DNA of 64,000 bases from Paraphoma chrysanthemicola (Eukaryota > Ascomycota > Dothideomycetes > Pleosporales > Phaeosphaeriaceae), in the NCBI GenBank assembly GCA_020744225.1, contig JAGMWG010000004.1:1860001-1924000 (forward strand), given 5' to 3'. The notes under the pieces were generated by a model, which saw only the letters and a list, made by a program, of their open reading frames with translations, searched no databases and was not told the DNA's origin. Each line of letters starts with the position of its first letter. Position 1 is the first letter of the stretch. Shown one piece after another: positions 33,187-45,400 of the stretch. The translations under genes and the position numbers were made by a program.

Positions 33187-35598
33187 GATTGATTCGCTTG
33201 CGATGCATATGGCTGAAAAGGTAGAAGTCAGAAAAGGCGATGTGATGTGCGAGGTGGTGAGTCTCGTCGGGGCAGCAAGAGCTGTCGCTCCTTGACGCAG
33301 CTGCCATCTGCAGCGACACGAGGTGACGAGTCTCGTTGAAAGAGCAGGAACGACACGAGCTTATCACGAAGAAGGGTCGTCTATATTCTGCTTCTCTCTA
33401 CAACCCAGCATTGAGACAGGGCAAGGTATTCTTCAGCGCACTTGCGACCCATGAATTTTGTTGATTTTAAAGATCGATCTCAAGTTGAAATTAAACTACA
33501 AGGTTGAACACGTTGTCTGAATAGGCACAGCAATGTTAGCCTACATAAGCTTGTTCTGCTTGGACTGTGAAGGTACCCTCTGACGATGCTTGGCAACGTC
33601 AGCGAACGCTCTGTTGCAGATGTTGCACTTCTTCCTGCTATTCTGATAAGGCTGGCTACGATGCGGCTAGCGATTGTCGATGTCGCAGGTTGGAATTGAA
33701 CGCTTTGATGTTCAGATCTGGGGGAACGCTCATGAAACTTTGGCATTGGCTTCAAACAATGTGATAGTCAGAGCTCTGCTTTGCAATGCAGTCGGCGCAG
33801 AGCCAAAAAGGCTCAAGATCCGGCTTCGCTCGTACAGGATCACTTCGTCGGCTTCGCCACCGGTCACAGAATCGAGCGACAAGCTCCGCCGTGCCACCGA
33901 TTGCTCAACATTTCGGGCTCAATATGGATGCTTGTCTAGGGTGGTCAGCACTTAGAACAGTAAGCAGCCGCGAAGCGCACGCTTTCGTCACCACCCCATG
34001 TCCCAGCAGAGTTCACGTAGATTAAAGCACCCCACGCAAACAGCTTGCGCCTCCTGAGTGGAGAGAGGGTGTAGTGAGGGTGTTTCGAGCGGAGAATGAT
34101 CGTTCATGCATTTCTTGGCGCCGTTCCAGCGCCGTTTACGATGGTTTGGTCTGAGCGCAGTGCGAGTGAGAAGCTTGCACTGTCACACAACAGCCTGGAT
34201 GACTCTGCAGCGTCGCCCTCGTCGTCAATACAAGGAGAGCGAACCGTGATCTGGCTGTGGCATGTTCATCTCGAGACCGCACATCACTGGTGAGGAAGCA
34301 ATCAGGACGAGCAGCGGCATGCGGGGGGTCTCGGGACCAGCTAAATTTGGCGCTGTCGTCGCAGGGCCCAATTGGTCCGGGCTGCATCTCTAGAAACGTC
34401 ACGCAGGACAGCCGGGCAGCCACGGGACGCTCCAGGCGCAGGACGCCAAACACAAGCAGCGTCTCGCTGTACCTGGTTGCGCAATCTGGAGGGTGTGGCA
34501 GCCAGAGCGCAGAGTGGTGGATGACCTCGCGGGCAGCGCGCAACAACGCAGGGTGAAAGCGGTGCATTCCAGAACGTGGCTGGAGAGGGGAACGATGTGC
34601 GCTCAAGCCGGCCGCAGGAACTGGGTCGGCGATTTGCCACCAGCCCTCCTCTCAGCGGCCGGCACACACCTGGGTTAGGCTGGCGACAGGCGGCGCCGTG
34701 CGCACGCTCGAGCGTTCCACAGGGCAGCTTCGAGGCTCCGTGGGAAACGGGCTCGGGATGCCGCTTGCGCTGTTACCGACCAGCTCATCTGGTGTGCTGT
34801 CGGAGTTCGAGGGCTGCGCTGTTGTGGTTAGGCGGCAGGGTCGAGCATGCATTCCCCTGGCTGCGGAAGACGGCCTGCAGCAAGCAGCGGTCAAGGCGAC
34901 GAGACTTGGTCACCAGCCCACTCGACCCGAGCCCCCAGGGCTGTGTGTGAAGTGGCAGCTTCTAGCGGGCATAAGCGTTGTTTGATAATGCGCCGCCGTC
35001 TGGCGCGCCCGTCCACTGTCCACGATACACAGGCGCAACCAGCAGCAACTGGCGCTGCAGGGCCTCTTGTGCGCCGGCGGCTCTTGAATCTGTCGACGGA
35101 AGGGCCATGGAGATCGCGGTTGGAACTGGCCACCATGACAGCGCAGCGTTGCGAAGCGCTTCGATCTCGAGCCCTTGAAGCTTCCGCACTGACGCCAGCT
35201 AGTCCCGAAGCGGACTTCGTGGTGGCAATTCAGTGCAAGTCCCAATGAGCGCAGACGAGGCCCACTTTTTTGCGTGGTCCGTGCCTGGACGAGGTGCGCT
35301 GACCAGCCCGTGGGCGCCTTCTGCCTTTTGAATCCAACCCATCCCAACCCTTCCGTCCTCTCTCGCTCGCACACCCGCCTCCAACATCTTCTCAGCCTCG
35401 CATCGCACTACCTCTAGTTAATACTCGCCGCCTTCGCACTTCGACTGCCAGCACTTGCAGCGACCCCGCATCCTCTTACGCACTCTCCGACCAACCATAC
35501 CCCTTTGTTTCGGCTTTGTTGTGGTCGCCGGCCTGCTTTAGTCGACCCCTCACCCACACTTTCGTCCGAACCACGTTCAACACCACGCACTCTCAACC
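33187..35598. other. Intergenic, 2.4 kb, GC-rich in its second half
   Basis: Contains repeat copy B at about 33637-33764. From about 34100 to 35400 the DNA is GC-rich and open frames occur on both strands, none with recognisable content. The last part is the pyrimidine-rich promoter/5' UTR of the gene at 35599. Confidence 0.45.
33637..33764 (+). repeat. Diverged direct repeat, copy B
   Basis: Partner of 29866-29990, same orientation. On the minus strand next to it, a frame reads KKCNICNRAFADVAKHRQR, resembling part of a zinc finger, so the repeat could be decayed coding sequence. Confidence 0.65.
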
Positions 35599-36255
35599 AT
35601 GTCGCAGTTCTTCAACTACGCTGGCCAGCACCAGCCGCAGCACATTAATGCGCACCCTCACAACCACCACGGCGGCCGATCGCGGAGGGCGCCCCGAATC
35701 TCGGCCCAGCAGAACCACAAGCAGTTCCGCCAAGTCCGCACGCCCAAGGAGTTCAATGTCGAGCCGCCCACGATGATTGCATTCAAGCGCGACTTTGAGG
35801 CCGCACGGTCGTTCGATATTGAAGACGACGAAATGTTCTGCCCGTTTCACTTGCTCACTGAGGATGATGTAAGTTGCTTGGCTCACGACATTTGCCACCC
35901 GATGTCATCGTACTCGCCTGCACAGGCGCTGACATTCGATGAACAGCTGCAGTCCATCCACTCATCTGGCTCTGATCGCTCGTCGCTGTCAAGCGGCTCG
36001 CCCGAGCAGTCTCCCCTGCAGCACCAGTTGCAGCCAACGCCGTCTTTTGTTTTGTCTTCTGCGCCGAACCCGTACACACCTGCAGGGTTCCAGCACAACA
36101 ACTCCTCCCAAACCAAAATCCACCAGCCACTAGCCCAGCGCACCCGCAACGCCATCCCAATCGTCGACCCATCAACACGAACTGTCAACAGCCCACCGCT
36201 GTCTGTCTCGCCCGGCCGACAGATGGGTCAGACGTTCGTTCCGCGACGCTGGTAG
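35599..36255 (+). CDS. Conserved ascomycete protein, function unknown
   Basis: MSQFFNYAGQHQPQH start; His/Gln-rich N-terminus, then a basic RRAPRISAQQNHKQFR segment and a conserved-looking block FKRDFEAARSFDIEDDEMFCPFHLLTEDD. An in-frame intron (GTAAGT donor right after TEDD, acceptor CCTGCACAG near 35930) has no stop and is a multiple of three, so it would be read through by a simple model. Spliced, the sequence continues ALTFDEQLQSIHSSGSDRSS. The pattern of an RSFDxEDD block followed by SSDRSSLSSGSPE is one I recall from uncharacterised ascomycete proteins. Mostly disordered; probably regulatory. Confidence 0.75.
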   Translation: MSQFFNYAGQHQPQHINAHPHNHHGGRSRRAPRISAQQNHKQFRQVRTPKEFNVEPPTMIAFKRDFEAARSFDIEDDEMFCPFHLLTEDDVSCLAHDICHPMSSYSPAQALTFDEQLQSIHSSGSDRSSLSSGSPEQSPLQHQLQPTPSFVLSSAPNPYTPAGFQHNNSSQTKIHQPLAQRTRNAIPIVDPSTRTVNSPPLSVSPGRQMGQTFVPRRW

Positions 36256-37849
36256 AGCCTTGCAGGCACGGCGCCAAGCGTTGCGTCCGGTTGGTGTTGC
36301 GGCGTCTTCCGTTGCTAGGCTAGTGGCTACCCTTCATGCGCGGCGGGACTTGCCCTCGTTCCGCCCTGCATGCCATTCCAGGATCTAATTACCTTCTCCC
36401 TGATATCCTCTGGAGGATCATACGTCTATACTATTGACTCTCCCTGTACAAATCTACGATATCTCATTCGACATCTTGGGTATACCACTCGACTCGGCAA
36501 CGGCGTTGCACTGAAGCGAAAATAACATAATCGGATAGAACGCATTGGTCTCTTGTCTTTGAGCTCTAACGCATTCACGGCGGTCTGCACATAACGGTGT
36601 TTTTTGGGTCGCATCCTCGGTTTATCATCAGCGTTTTAAAGACTTCAGAAAATTCTTGGTTACAGAAAGCGGTGTTCTGTAGCGTTGCTGTCATACATTA
36701 CTGTCACCCGGCTGCCTTTGCGCGCCACTACAAAGGGTAGATTTCTTATGTGCGGTCGGTGCTCGGTTTTCAGCGGTCGGTATATACCATTTGGGCGCGA
36801 CTTCGAAGCGGTGGTGTCAAACGGTCTTGGGTGCATGCGTCGGCTTGTCTATCAATAACTGTACGACGCTGGATGATTCTACGCAGTCAATTGGCGCAGG
36901 GTTTCGTTGGTTTCTTTCCACTGTACGAGGATTTATACGACCCCGGAGCGCGGTTGGGGCGATCTTTCTTGGATGTTTTGTTCCTATCTTTCCTTCGGGA
37001 ACTGTTCTCCTTATACATTACACGCCTCTTACCGAGGGCAGTGAGTTATCTTAGGATACAGAATCACAACTTATTCACATCAGTCTGCGCACAATACCTG
37101 ATCTTGTGAGCATCTTCTGCGAAGAGGAACGTCTAAACCCTCTACAACTGTCTCACCCGTAGTAACCTCAGGGGCTGCATCTGTAAATGAGATGCGGGGT
37201 AGACTTCAAATGCGGTCCTAGGACGGGCCCGTGTCTCAAAAGGCTGTGTCAGCGCCACAATGCACTCCTTCCCATAAGCCAGTATAGTTGGGGTGCCAGA
37301 TGGCCCAGTTCGGGCTATCAAATGCAGGTACAGCTTCCAAGGAGACTGGTGTAGGCACAGTCACAAGGCTGTGCTCCAGCGGCCCATGGGTGCAGAGGGC
37401 GGAGCAAGCAGGCGCAGCGTGCTTCACCCACTTCCACGTGGGCGCCCTTTCACATGAGCTTGCGCCCCATCAAGCCATCGCGAACCACGAAACCCAAATT
37501 GAGCATGGCCAGTGCTTTGAAATTGACGCAACTCGAATGGATCCGATGGACGCTGGCGGTTGGTTCCGGCCAGATTTCGTAATGGTGATCCTAGAAGGCG
37601 TTGACGTCATGTCCAAACACGGACTGCACGATTTCGATTCCCTCGGCACTGCAGAAGCTGCAGAGCTTGTGCGAGGTTGCGTTGCTTGCTTTCCTCACTA
37701 CACTCTAAGCTTCCATCATACTCAGTCGACATCCATTGCATCTTGTAATCGAAGAGCAATTGCAAGAAACATTCCATCACACCACCACGAGCAACACCCC
37801 GCAAAGCCTCATTCCTCCAACAACTCCCACACTACCACATCGAGCCATC
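36256..37849. other. Intergenic
   Basis: 1.6 kb without a recognisable gene. An alternative-frame ORF starting at 37288 overlaps the next gene in another frame and is a shadow. Confidence 0.4.
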
Positions 37850-38296
37850 ATGTCTTCTATTCGTGCTCTCGCGGCTCGCCGTACACCGTTTGTCTTCACG
37901 CAACGCGCGGCGTTTCATCAGTCAATAGCACGCTCAGCGGGCAAAGAATCGACGCTGCGTATGTTCACCCACATCCCCAACCTCAGCCTCCACAATACCC
38001 AATTGGAGACGGGACAGTAGCTAATGCTTCACAGACAGCGAAGGCCGCGCCGAGGAAGTCGAGAAGAAGAAGCAGGATAACCTGCAGAAGCAGAAGGAGG
38101 GCAAGGGACACTGGGAGGAGGGACTCGCAAGTGATAGTGAGAGCGCGGTATGAAGCTTCAATATCGGGATGGGACAGCAATTGGATACTGACAGACTACA
38201 TAGGTCAAGGCCGACCGGAACGAGAGCAACTCGAGCACCAGCGAGCAGATTAAGAAGCTGCAGAAGGAGGCCGAGAAAGTTGCGGGCAAGTCGTAG
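37850..38296 (+). CDS. Small mitochondrion-targeted charged protein
   Basis: Exons 37850-37958, 38035-38147 and 38204-38296, all GT-AG; 104 residues. The N-terminus MSSIRALAARRTPFVFTQRA is Arg-rich, without acids, and amphipathic: a mitochondrial presequence. The mature part is almost all Lys/Glu/Gln helix (GRAEEVEKKKQDNLQKQKEG, then ASDSESAVKADRNES and a C-terminal KKLQKEAEKVAGKS). This matches a small conserved fungal family of unknown function. It superficially resembles the ATP synthase inhibitor IF1, but I do not see the IF1 inhibitory motif. Confidence 0.75.
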
Positions 38297-39413
38297 AGTC
38301 GAGTTACATGACTGATCACCGAACAATGGGTCAAATTGGAGGAGTGAGATACGGGAGATGATGTCGTATTACATTTTGGGTAGCTGAGCGAGTATGCTCG
38401 GACATGTTCATCAGCGAAACCGCACAGATGAATTCTACGAAATGTCCTCCTGTCTTGCAGCTATAGTGCCTCAACTACATCCTTTGCAACGTACACTACT
38501 TGAACTTCGAGGCCCATACCACCCGTGTCCCATGCCAATCCTTGAACCAGTAGGTAACCACTCGTGGCTTTGTCATGCGTCACATATAGCACAATATTCT
38601 CAATAGTATATTTCTGCTGTTCGAACAAATGTCATCGAGAGGCCTTGGCGTTGCCAGCCAAAATATTCTTATTCAGATGACAGTCTATGTCTACTTAGAG
38701 CTTCTATAGCTCCTATAGCTTCATGATTGGTTAGGTAAAAGAGCGAGGAATTTCACTCAACCTATAACGCAGGTATCGTACTCGGGCAATCATGCGAACC
38801 CTGACGATTAGCCATGTCAGATTACAATGACCTACCTGACTGCTATTAGTATTTCAATAGGATCCTTCGTTTTTGTTTTCCTTGGTCTGTCATGCGTACA
38901 AATCTTTGGTCCTCACGTTAACGTTCTATTGCAAGACACAAAAGTCGACCTCGATATGGAAGGATCACATAACATATATGGAAGATGACCAGTGTACTAA
39001 AACCAGATATTGAAGGGAATAGAGCATGGTAAGCATCAGCAGTATCAAAACCTGAAGCTCAGCTGGAATGATCCCTGTCCAGCACCCCTCCATCCTCAAG
39101 ATGTGCTGAGGTGGGGCAGTGTGGCGCAACTCGTCACTGCAAAGCCTCGCATACAGACTTCTTTGGGCTCCAAGTCGGTCTGACTGGCTTCCTAGGCCGC
39201 GCGGGATGCTAGTTTGGGACAAGAATGGAGCTCTGAGTTTGTGGGTGGTCCACTCAGTGCCCCTCCAAGCATGACGTGTGGCGCACTTGCGCCGCTTTCC
39301 CGTCGCGTCAACAGCTGACTACCACGACAGGCGCAAGTGATCCCACTGCAGGAGCTTTTGCTTTCTTCCTTCAACACCACTTTGCTCGCTAACTTCTCGC
39401 TCGCTGCCTCACT
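38297..39413. other. Intergenic
   Basis: 1.1 kb, locally AT-rich at 38640-38960. No gene recognised; the last 100 bp is the het-C promoter/5' UTR. Confidence 0.4.
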
Positions 39414-41969
39414 ATGGGCGTGTCTTCAAACTACCTGCTGCTGGTCGCTATCGCGATCTTGGTACTGCTACCGACCCAAGCTGAAGCATTTGGCGCGGGG
39501 AATATTGCGTCCATCTCCAAGATCGAGGGCAAAAATTGGCGCCATGGAGACATCGAGGACATGCTCGCGACTGTCGCGTGCTTGAAGGGCCACAAATGGA
39601 AATCGAACATGATCAAAGTACTTCAAAGATAAATCACTTCTGAGAACAACTGCTGACATGCTGACAGCGCGTGTACTTTGGCAACTGGCTTCGAGACTAT
39701 TCGCAGGTGAGTGCGCGCGCACACAAGAGTGCTAGAGCTGGGCAACTGCTGACTCTGACAGGCTGTTGACACAGCGACCTTGGCAAAAGTTCAAGCCGAA
39801 ACTATCCGGGTGCTTGTGTGGGTCCTGTCGTTTATGTCCTTTGGCTATGCTACTGGCGAATTCGAAGTCACCGCTGAGCGTCTTGGAGTCTACCGCCCCG
39901 AGGAGCACATTGACAACCCCAAAGACTATGCCGACAATGTTGACGCCAGGAAGTTCGACCCTCGTCTTCGGCCTCCTGTCACAGAGGCTGAACTGGCTGT
40001 GGACCCTCAAACCGGAATGAAGAATTATATAGCCAACGAACGAGGTGGATGGGCAACATCGACTGGCTACGTCAAGTTCTCTTTTGCAAGAGCTATTCAT
40101 TTCGGTCGCTTATACACACATGGTCCTTCGGGGCAACGTGGGCGCGAGGAAGATCTTGCAGAGGCACTTCGCTGTCTAGGCCAAGGATTGCACTGTCTTG
40201 AGGACTTCGGTGCTCACACCAATTACACAGAGCTCGTGTTGCGGGAACTTGGATATCACGAGGTCTTCCCTCATGTCGGTGTCCAAGCTGGCATCACGCT
40301 CAACGGCAAGCATGTATATCCACTCGTGACTGGAACATTTGGAGGCGTCGACTTCTTCCATTCCGTTTTGGGTGAAGCGACAGATCATATCACTTCCTCT
40401 GAGATTGATGAGGTAAACACGGCGCTCGTAGATGCTGTTTCCAGCAATACGACCGGAAAGCGAGGCCCAGGTGGCGAGAGCGCAGCGTGCAGTGGCCTGA
40501 TCGATGCTCTCAGCAAGGTGCCTGGCACGGGAAACCTCATCCAAGAAGCCCAGCAGCTACAGGCAGCATCGGATGCTCAAGCAGCTGCGAATGCCCGATC
40601 AGGAGGATATGACAATTATGGCTCGCGAGCTGGCGGACAAGGCGGTTATCAGCAACCACCCTCATTCGATGCGCCGCCAGGGTCTGATGGTGGACCTCCC
40701 GGACCCAACATTCCAGGCACCAATACGGATCCCGCGACCATCATCCCTAAGATCTACCCGATCCTAGTATTCAGAGATAATGTTGTTCGCAGCATATCCG
40801 CCATCATCTCCAAGATACCCGGACTGGAGAAGCTTATCGAGACAATCACCGAGCGTGTGACACTCTTTGTACTGTCTTTGCTGGCGCCCTTCATCTTGCC
40901 AATCATCAAGACAGCATCTGCGCAGCTCAAGAGTGGGTCTTCGGCAGTCATTGATGCAGCCGCAAAGCACCAGTATGAGGTCTGGACCATTCCTACCTCG
41001 ACTGACCCTACCCACAGTATGCTTTCTAAGGATCATTTCTCGAACGTCTTGAACGAGCCTGCTGGTCAAGTTGCGGTTGCAATCTTGCAGTATGTTGCGC
41101 CTCGCGTCATCTACGCATGGGATCACCCAGATGTACCCGTCGACCAAGTGCTGAGTGACTGTATGCGCGTATTCCACCACCCAGGACTACGCGAGCCACG
41201 TTGCGAGGTCCACAACACCATGTATGAATGCGTCAAGAAGTGGGCACACAATTATCGTGGTAAGGACCTTAACCATATTCTGAGCTCTGAGTCTGTTCGC
41301 GCTGGAAAGAACCATAGCGGCGAACATGATCATTCTCACGGTGCCCATGCACATGGAGCTGCTGGAATGCAGGGCTTTTCAGGGCACAGCCACGGAGGGG
41401 GACATAGCTCTTCAGGCGGTGGGCACTCTGGAGGTCACGGAGGCGGACATGGAGGAAGTGGTCACCAGCAGTCCGGCTCGGGAGGTCTTCTAGGCTCCAT
41501 CACAGGCAACCTACCCGGCGGACTCGGCAGCGCATTCAACAACCTCAACCTCGGTGGCGGAGGCCGGACTCGCGAGGCCGGCGATTATGACGCCTCTGCT
41601 CCGGCCAGCGCACCATACCAGCCTCCTCCTTCACCCCAGCCCTCACAATGGGGTAACTTCCAACCCTACCAGTCCAACTACTCAGGCGAAGGTTACCAGC
41701 CTCCAGCTGAATACAGCAACGCAGCACCTTCTGGCGGATACGGGTGGGGTCAGGGCGAATTTTCTGGTGGTCAAGGAGCTGAGCCAAGCTACACGGTGCC
41801 TACGGCGTATCAGCAGGGTTATGAGAACTACGGCGGTGCTGGACCCGGGGGTTATGAGCAGCCTTCCCCACAAGAGCCACACGCTGGCGGATACAGTTAT
41901 GACCAGAATCCTCCGACGGGCGGGAGTGGAAGGCAATGGGGCGGCGGTGGAGGAAATGCGGCTTGGTAA
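39414..41969 (+). CDS. het-c: Heterokaryon-incompatibility protein HET-C
   Basis: Three exons (39414-39617, 39668-39706, 39762-41969), 816 residues. Signal peptide MGVSSNYLLLVAIAILVLLP. The HET-C domain follows: FGAGNIASISKIEGKNWRHG, GHKWKSNMIKRVYFGNWLRDYSQ, VDTATLAKVQAETIRVLVWV, FGYATGEFEVT, LGQGLHCLEDFGAHTNYTEL. Hydrophobic segments near residues 400-440 (ERVTLFVLSLLAPFILPI) and a long Gly/His/Ser-rich C-terminal tail complete the family layout. In Neurospora, HET-C alleles govern vegetative incompatibility; most ascomycetes carry an orthologue. No break or truncation seen. Confidence 0.95.
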
Positions 41970-42336
41970 CTTGGATCAGCAAACAAGGCGGGTGGTGGTC
42001 CTGCGAGGTGACTTCCTTCAGCTTATTGTGCCTAGTTTCGGCAATCAATACAAAGTCGATAAACGGACATGTCTCTTGCTCATCATAAAACGTGCTAGAG
42101 TGGAGATTTTTGTTTATTCTTCTTCCCAGCTTTCCATCTCACGTCTTACAACCTTGCTTTCTAACTACACGGATATAAAAGACGACAAAAGTCGGCCAGA
42201 ATGGTTTGCCCAGAGTATATGCCAAAACGCCGGCGTCGATGCTAGCGTGTCGCGTGAAATATTTTGTATGATCGTGGTTTGGGTGTCGTGGTAGTAGTGG
42301 TACAATAGAGCTTCATGTCTCTACGTCCTCGATTGT
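41970..42336. other. Intergenic between converging het-c and hsp10
   Basis: 3' regions only. Confidence 0.45.
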
Positions 42337-42848
42337 TTACTCGTTGATCTTGGCTAGGAGCTCGTGGTCGCGGAACAGCGAGTACTCGTCCTCGCCGACC
42401 TTGATGGGGCTACCACCATACTGCCAAAATGTCAGCACTGCGCTTCAAATTCCCTCATTCTCTGATGCAAGATAGCCACCATCGTGAACCCCGACAACCA
42501 GTTATGGACAGACGTACCTGGGGAATCAAAACCTTGTCACCAGGCTGCACGCTCGGCGCAACCCTCTTTCCATCCTTGTCAAATGCACCAGGTCCAACAG
42601 CCAGAACCTTGGCCTCGTTGAGCTCCTTGACCGCGGTCTCGGGGAGGAAAATGCCCGTCGACGTCTTCGCTTCGGCCTTGACGCGCTGGACGAGGATGCG
42701 GTCGAGCAGAGGGGCAATAGAGCGGATCGACTTGATGGCAGACTGTGACTGTTTGTTAGCTTGGTGTCATGCTATGGCGGGGAGCTTGCGGAGGTGGTCG
42801 GAGGTGTCTGAATGGGAGTGGATGTTGGGATTGGGCGGAGCTTACCAT
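42337..42848 (-). CDS. hsp10: Mitochondrial 10-kDa chaperonin (Hsp10/GroES)
   Basis: Co-chaperonin capping the Hsp60 folding cage in the mitochondrial matrix. Three exons on the minus strand: the start codon alone (42848-42846), 42742-42518 and 42420-42337; 103 residues. The sequence begins M|SAIKSIRSIAPLLDRILVQR, then the mobile loop AKTSTGIFLPE, then VLAVGPGAFDKDGKRVAPSV and DKVLIPQ|YGGSPIKVGEDEY. Both introns have canonical GTAAGC/CACAG and GTACGT/GGCAG ends. It is divergent from tilS with 290 bp between starts. Confidence 0.96.
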
Positions 42849-43138
42849 TGTGGCGGGAGAATGTGCGTTGATTTAGGACGGGCGAAGTAGTAGCGGGAGA
42901 TTTGAAGGGCGCGGAAATTGATTGTATGGTTGGTGCAGTAAAGGCAATGGTGAAGAAGGGCTCATGTTGCGCGACTCCAGAGAAATTTCCAGAACGAGTC
43001 CGTGCGCGCGGCGATGAAGAAACCTCGGAACTGCGATGCCATGGTCGTGGATGCTTCCGATCGACCATCGTGTATTGCCGTTTGTAGCCTTCCTGTTTAG
43101 TTTACTTTCGGAGCGTCTTCAATGCCACAGCACTGTAT
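42849..43138. promoter_or_regulatory. Shared divergent promoter, hsp10/tilS
   Basis: 290 bp separate two start codons of mitochondrially acting proteins. It must hold both core promoters. I see an imperfect GAA/TTC series (AGAAATTTCCAGAAC near 42980), which resembles heat-shock elements; this is tentative. Confidence 0.4.
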
Positions 43139-45400
43139 ATGTGGAGAAGCAATGTCCTCCGGTTGAGGAAATGTTCCTCCACTGCCATCAATCGCAATGG
43201 ACTGAACACTAGGTGGTACAGCTCTGAAAAGAGCTTGCCCGTCACAGAGAGGGAGTTTGAGGTCGCACTGAGAGAGGTGCTGCCATGGACATGGAATACT
43301 GAGAGCAAGACGCCATTGGGTACGTCGACCCCAATGCAGCATACAGCAAATAGAGACTGACTTGTACTAGGCTTCGCCATCAGTGGTGGAGTCGACTCTA
43401 TGGCACTCGCGGCATTGTATGTAAAAGCTCAAGAGGGCAACAAAATGCTTCCACGAGCCCATGGCTTCATCGTCGACCACAAAGTGCGCCCAGGGAGTAC
43501 GGAGGAGGCAGCATGGGTCGCCGAGCAATTGCGCTCCAAATGTATGACACTAAGCCTGTACCAACAAGTATTGGCCCTTCTCTGACTCTCTACAGTTGAT
43601 ATGGAATCCTCTATACTTACCATAACCTGGCCCGAGAACGTCGAAATGCGGGGTCACGTACGCTTCGAGGCCATGGCGCGCACATATCGCTATCAAGCCC
43701 TTGGCCGAGCTTGTAGAGAGAGAAAGATACAGGCTATGATGTTGGCTCATCACGCCGACGACCAGGCCGAGACGGTCATGATGAGACTAGCAAATAAGAG
43801 GCTGCGGACTGGGCTGAAGGGCATGCTTCCCGCGGAATGGATACCAGAATGTGATGGCATCTATGGCGTACATCACAGCGGGAAGAAGCAACGAGCAGAT
43901 TCGTCACTCAACATCCCGTTTCCTGTCGAGCAAGGCGGCATCCGGATCCTCCGGCCGCTGCTAGCAATCGAGAAGGCAAGGCTTATTGCAACTTGCGAAG
44001 AGCAACGCGTGCACTGGGCGGAGGACAAATCAAATCATGACCGCACGCTGACAGGGCGCAATGCCATTCGACACATCAACAAGAACCACAAGTTGCCGGA
44101 AGCCCTCAGCGTCCAGGCACTTGTCGATGTCTCTCTATACATGCAGAAGCGCATATCAGAGTGTCGTTCTTATGCCGCCTGGCTCTACGATGAATGCCTG
44201 ATGAAGCTCGATATCCAAACCGGCTCGCTGCTTGTCCGCTTTCCGCCCTTTGCTTCGCTCCTCGAGAGACCGATTGTGACGCAGCAGGATAAAATTGAAG
44301 CACGAGACAAAGCGTACTGTCTGATTGAGAAAGTGGCCGAGCTTGTCACGGCAAAGCCCAAGGCTGCTCTTGGACAGCTTGCTGCCAGAATCGACAGCAT
44401 CTACCCCGAATTCCTTACTGCCGAGGAACAAAAGGAGCTGATAGCTGCCAACGAGGTCCATTTTCGGGACAACTTCACCGTCTCCCATGTATGGTGGCGC
44501 AAATGGGAAAAGCCTTCACCATTCGAAGATAGCGGTATTCCGAGTGAAGACTTTGGATCATCTGCACCTCATCCAAAGGAATGGTTGCTCACTCGTCAGA
44601 CATTGGGGGACGGTGAGGCTAAGAGATTTCAATTGGTCGTCCATCCATCGCAGACACAGATGCAGACATCATCACTGAATCCAGCTGAGACGTCGGAATC
44701 GATTGAGAACGTTCAGCTTTTTGACGGTCGATTCTGGATCAAATTGGTGAACTATACGCACGATAACCTCATCGTGCGCACCTTTCAGAAAGAGGACATG
44801 GTACACTTACCGTCTACGCAAGTTACTAAGGGCGGTACCTTGAAGAATGCCGGTGTCATCCCTGACCGTTTCATCACTGCCGCTTTCGCACTGCTCAAGC
44901 CGGCTGACCTCCGCTTCACGCTTCCTGCCGTGTTCCGCATCGACAGTAGCACGGGTCAAGAAAGTCTCCTCGGCTTCCCCACGCTCAACGTTCGAATGAA
45001 TGGTTTCGGCGCGCCGGAAGGAGTATGCGACTGGAGTGTCCGTTACAAGAAGCTCGACTACGGCACCCGCTCAGCTGGCGATATCATTGTGCCCGGCATG
45101 CCCATCAGCGATATCGTGGAGCAGGAAAAACGCCAACGCCTTGCGAACAAGGGGATCGAGAAACTAAAAATTCGAAAAAATCGAGTCCTGACGACCCCGA
45201 GGCTGGACCCTATGACGGGGTACAAGAGAGTGGATCACACGACGAAGCAGACGCGGAAGCAGCAGTCGAAGTATACGCAGCGAGTGATGGAGGGCGAGGA
45301 GACGGATGGACTGAGCTTCTTGGAGGAAGACTCGGGGCAGCAGGATTTGGAGCATGGGTTGGAGCAGAAGAAGTCTCGGACGCCTGGAGGCGGTGATTGA
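43139..45400 (+). CDS. tilS: tRNA(Ile)-lysidine synthase (TilS), probably mitochondrial
   Basis: Converts C34 of tRNA-Ile(CAU) to lysidine so that it reads AUA. Exons 43139-43319, 43371-43541 and 43596-45400 give 718 residues. The N-terminus MWRSNVLRLRKCSS is Arg-rich and acid-free, a likely mitochondrial presequence. The PP-loop SGGVDS lies at residues 65-70 and is assembled across intron 1. AHGFIVDHKVRPGS, LAHHADDQAETVMMRLA and GMLP are the N-type ATPase/TilS signatures, followed by ILRPLLAIEKARL and the HxNK region. A long C-terminal extension carries basic KIRKNRVL. Much longer than bacterial TilS (about 430), as expected for the fungal form. Confidence 0.9.

Noticed and set aside
34698..34985. 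Several overlapping ORFs in the GC-rich tract
   Set aside because: Open in many frames on both strands at once, typical of GC-rich non-coding DNA.
37288..38253. 321-codon ORF overlapping the small mitochondrial protein
   Set aside because: Different frame from the three well-supported exons, reads through their introns, and has no domain.
37850..38296. Reading the small mitochondrial protein as ATP synthase inhibitor IF1
   Set aside because: Charged helix and presequence fit, but the IF1 inhibitory motif is not present.
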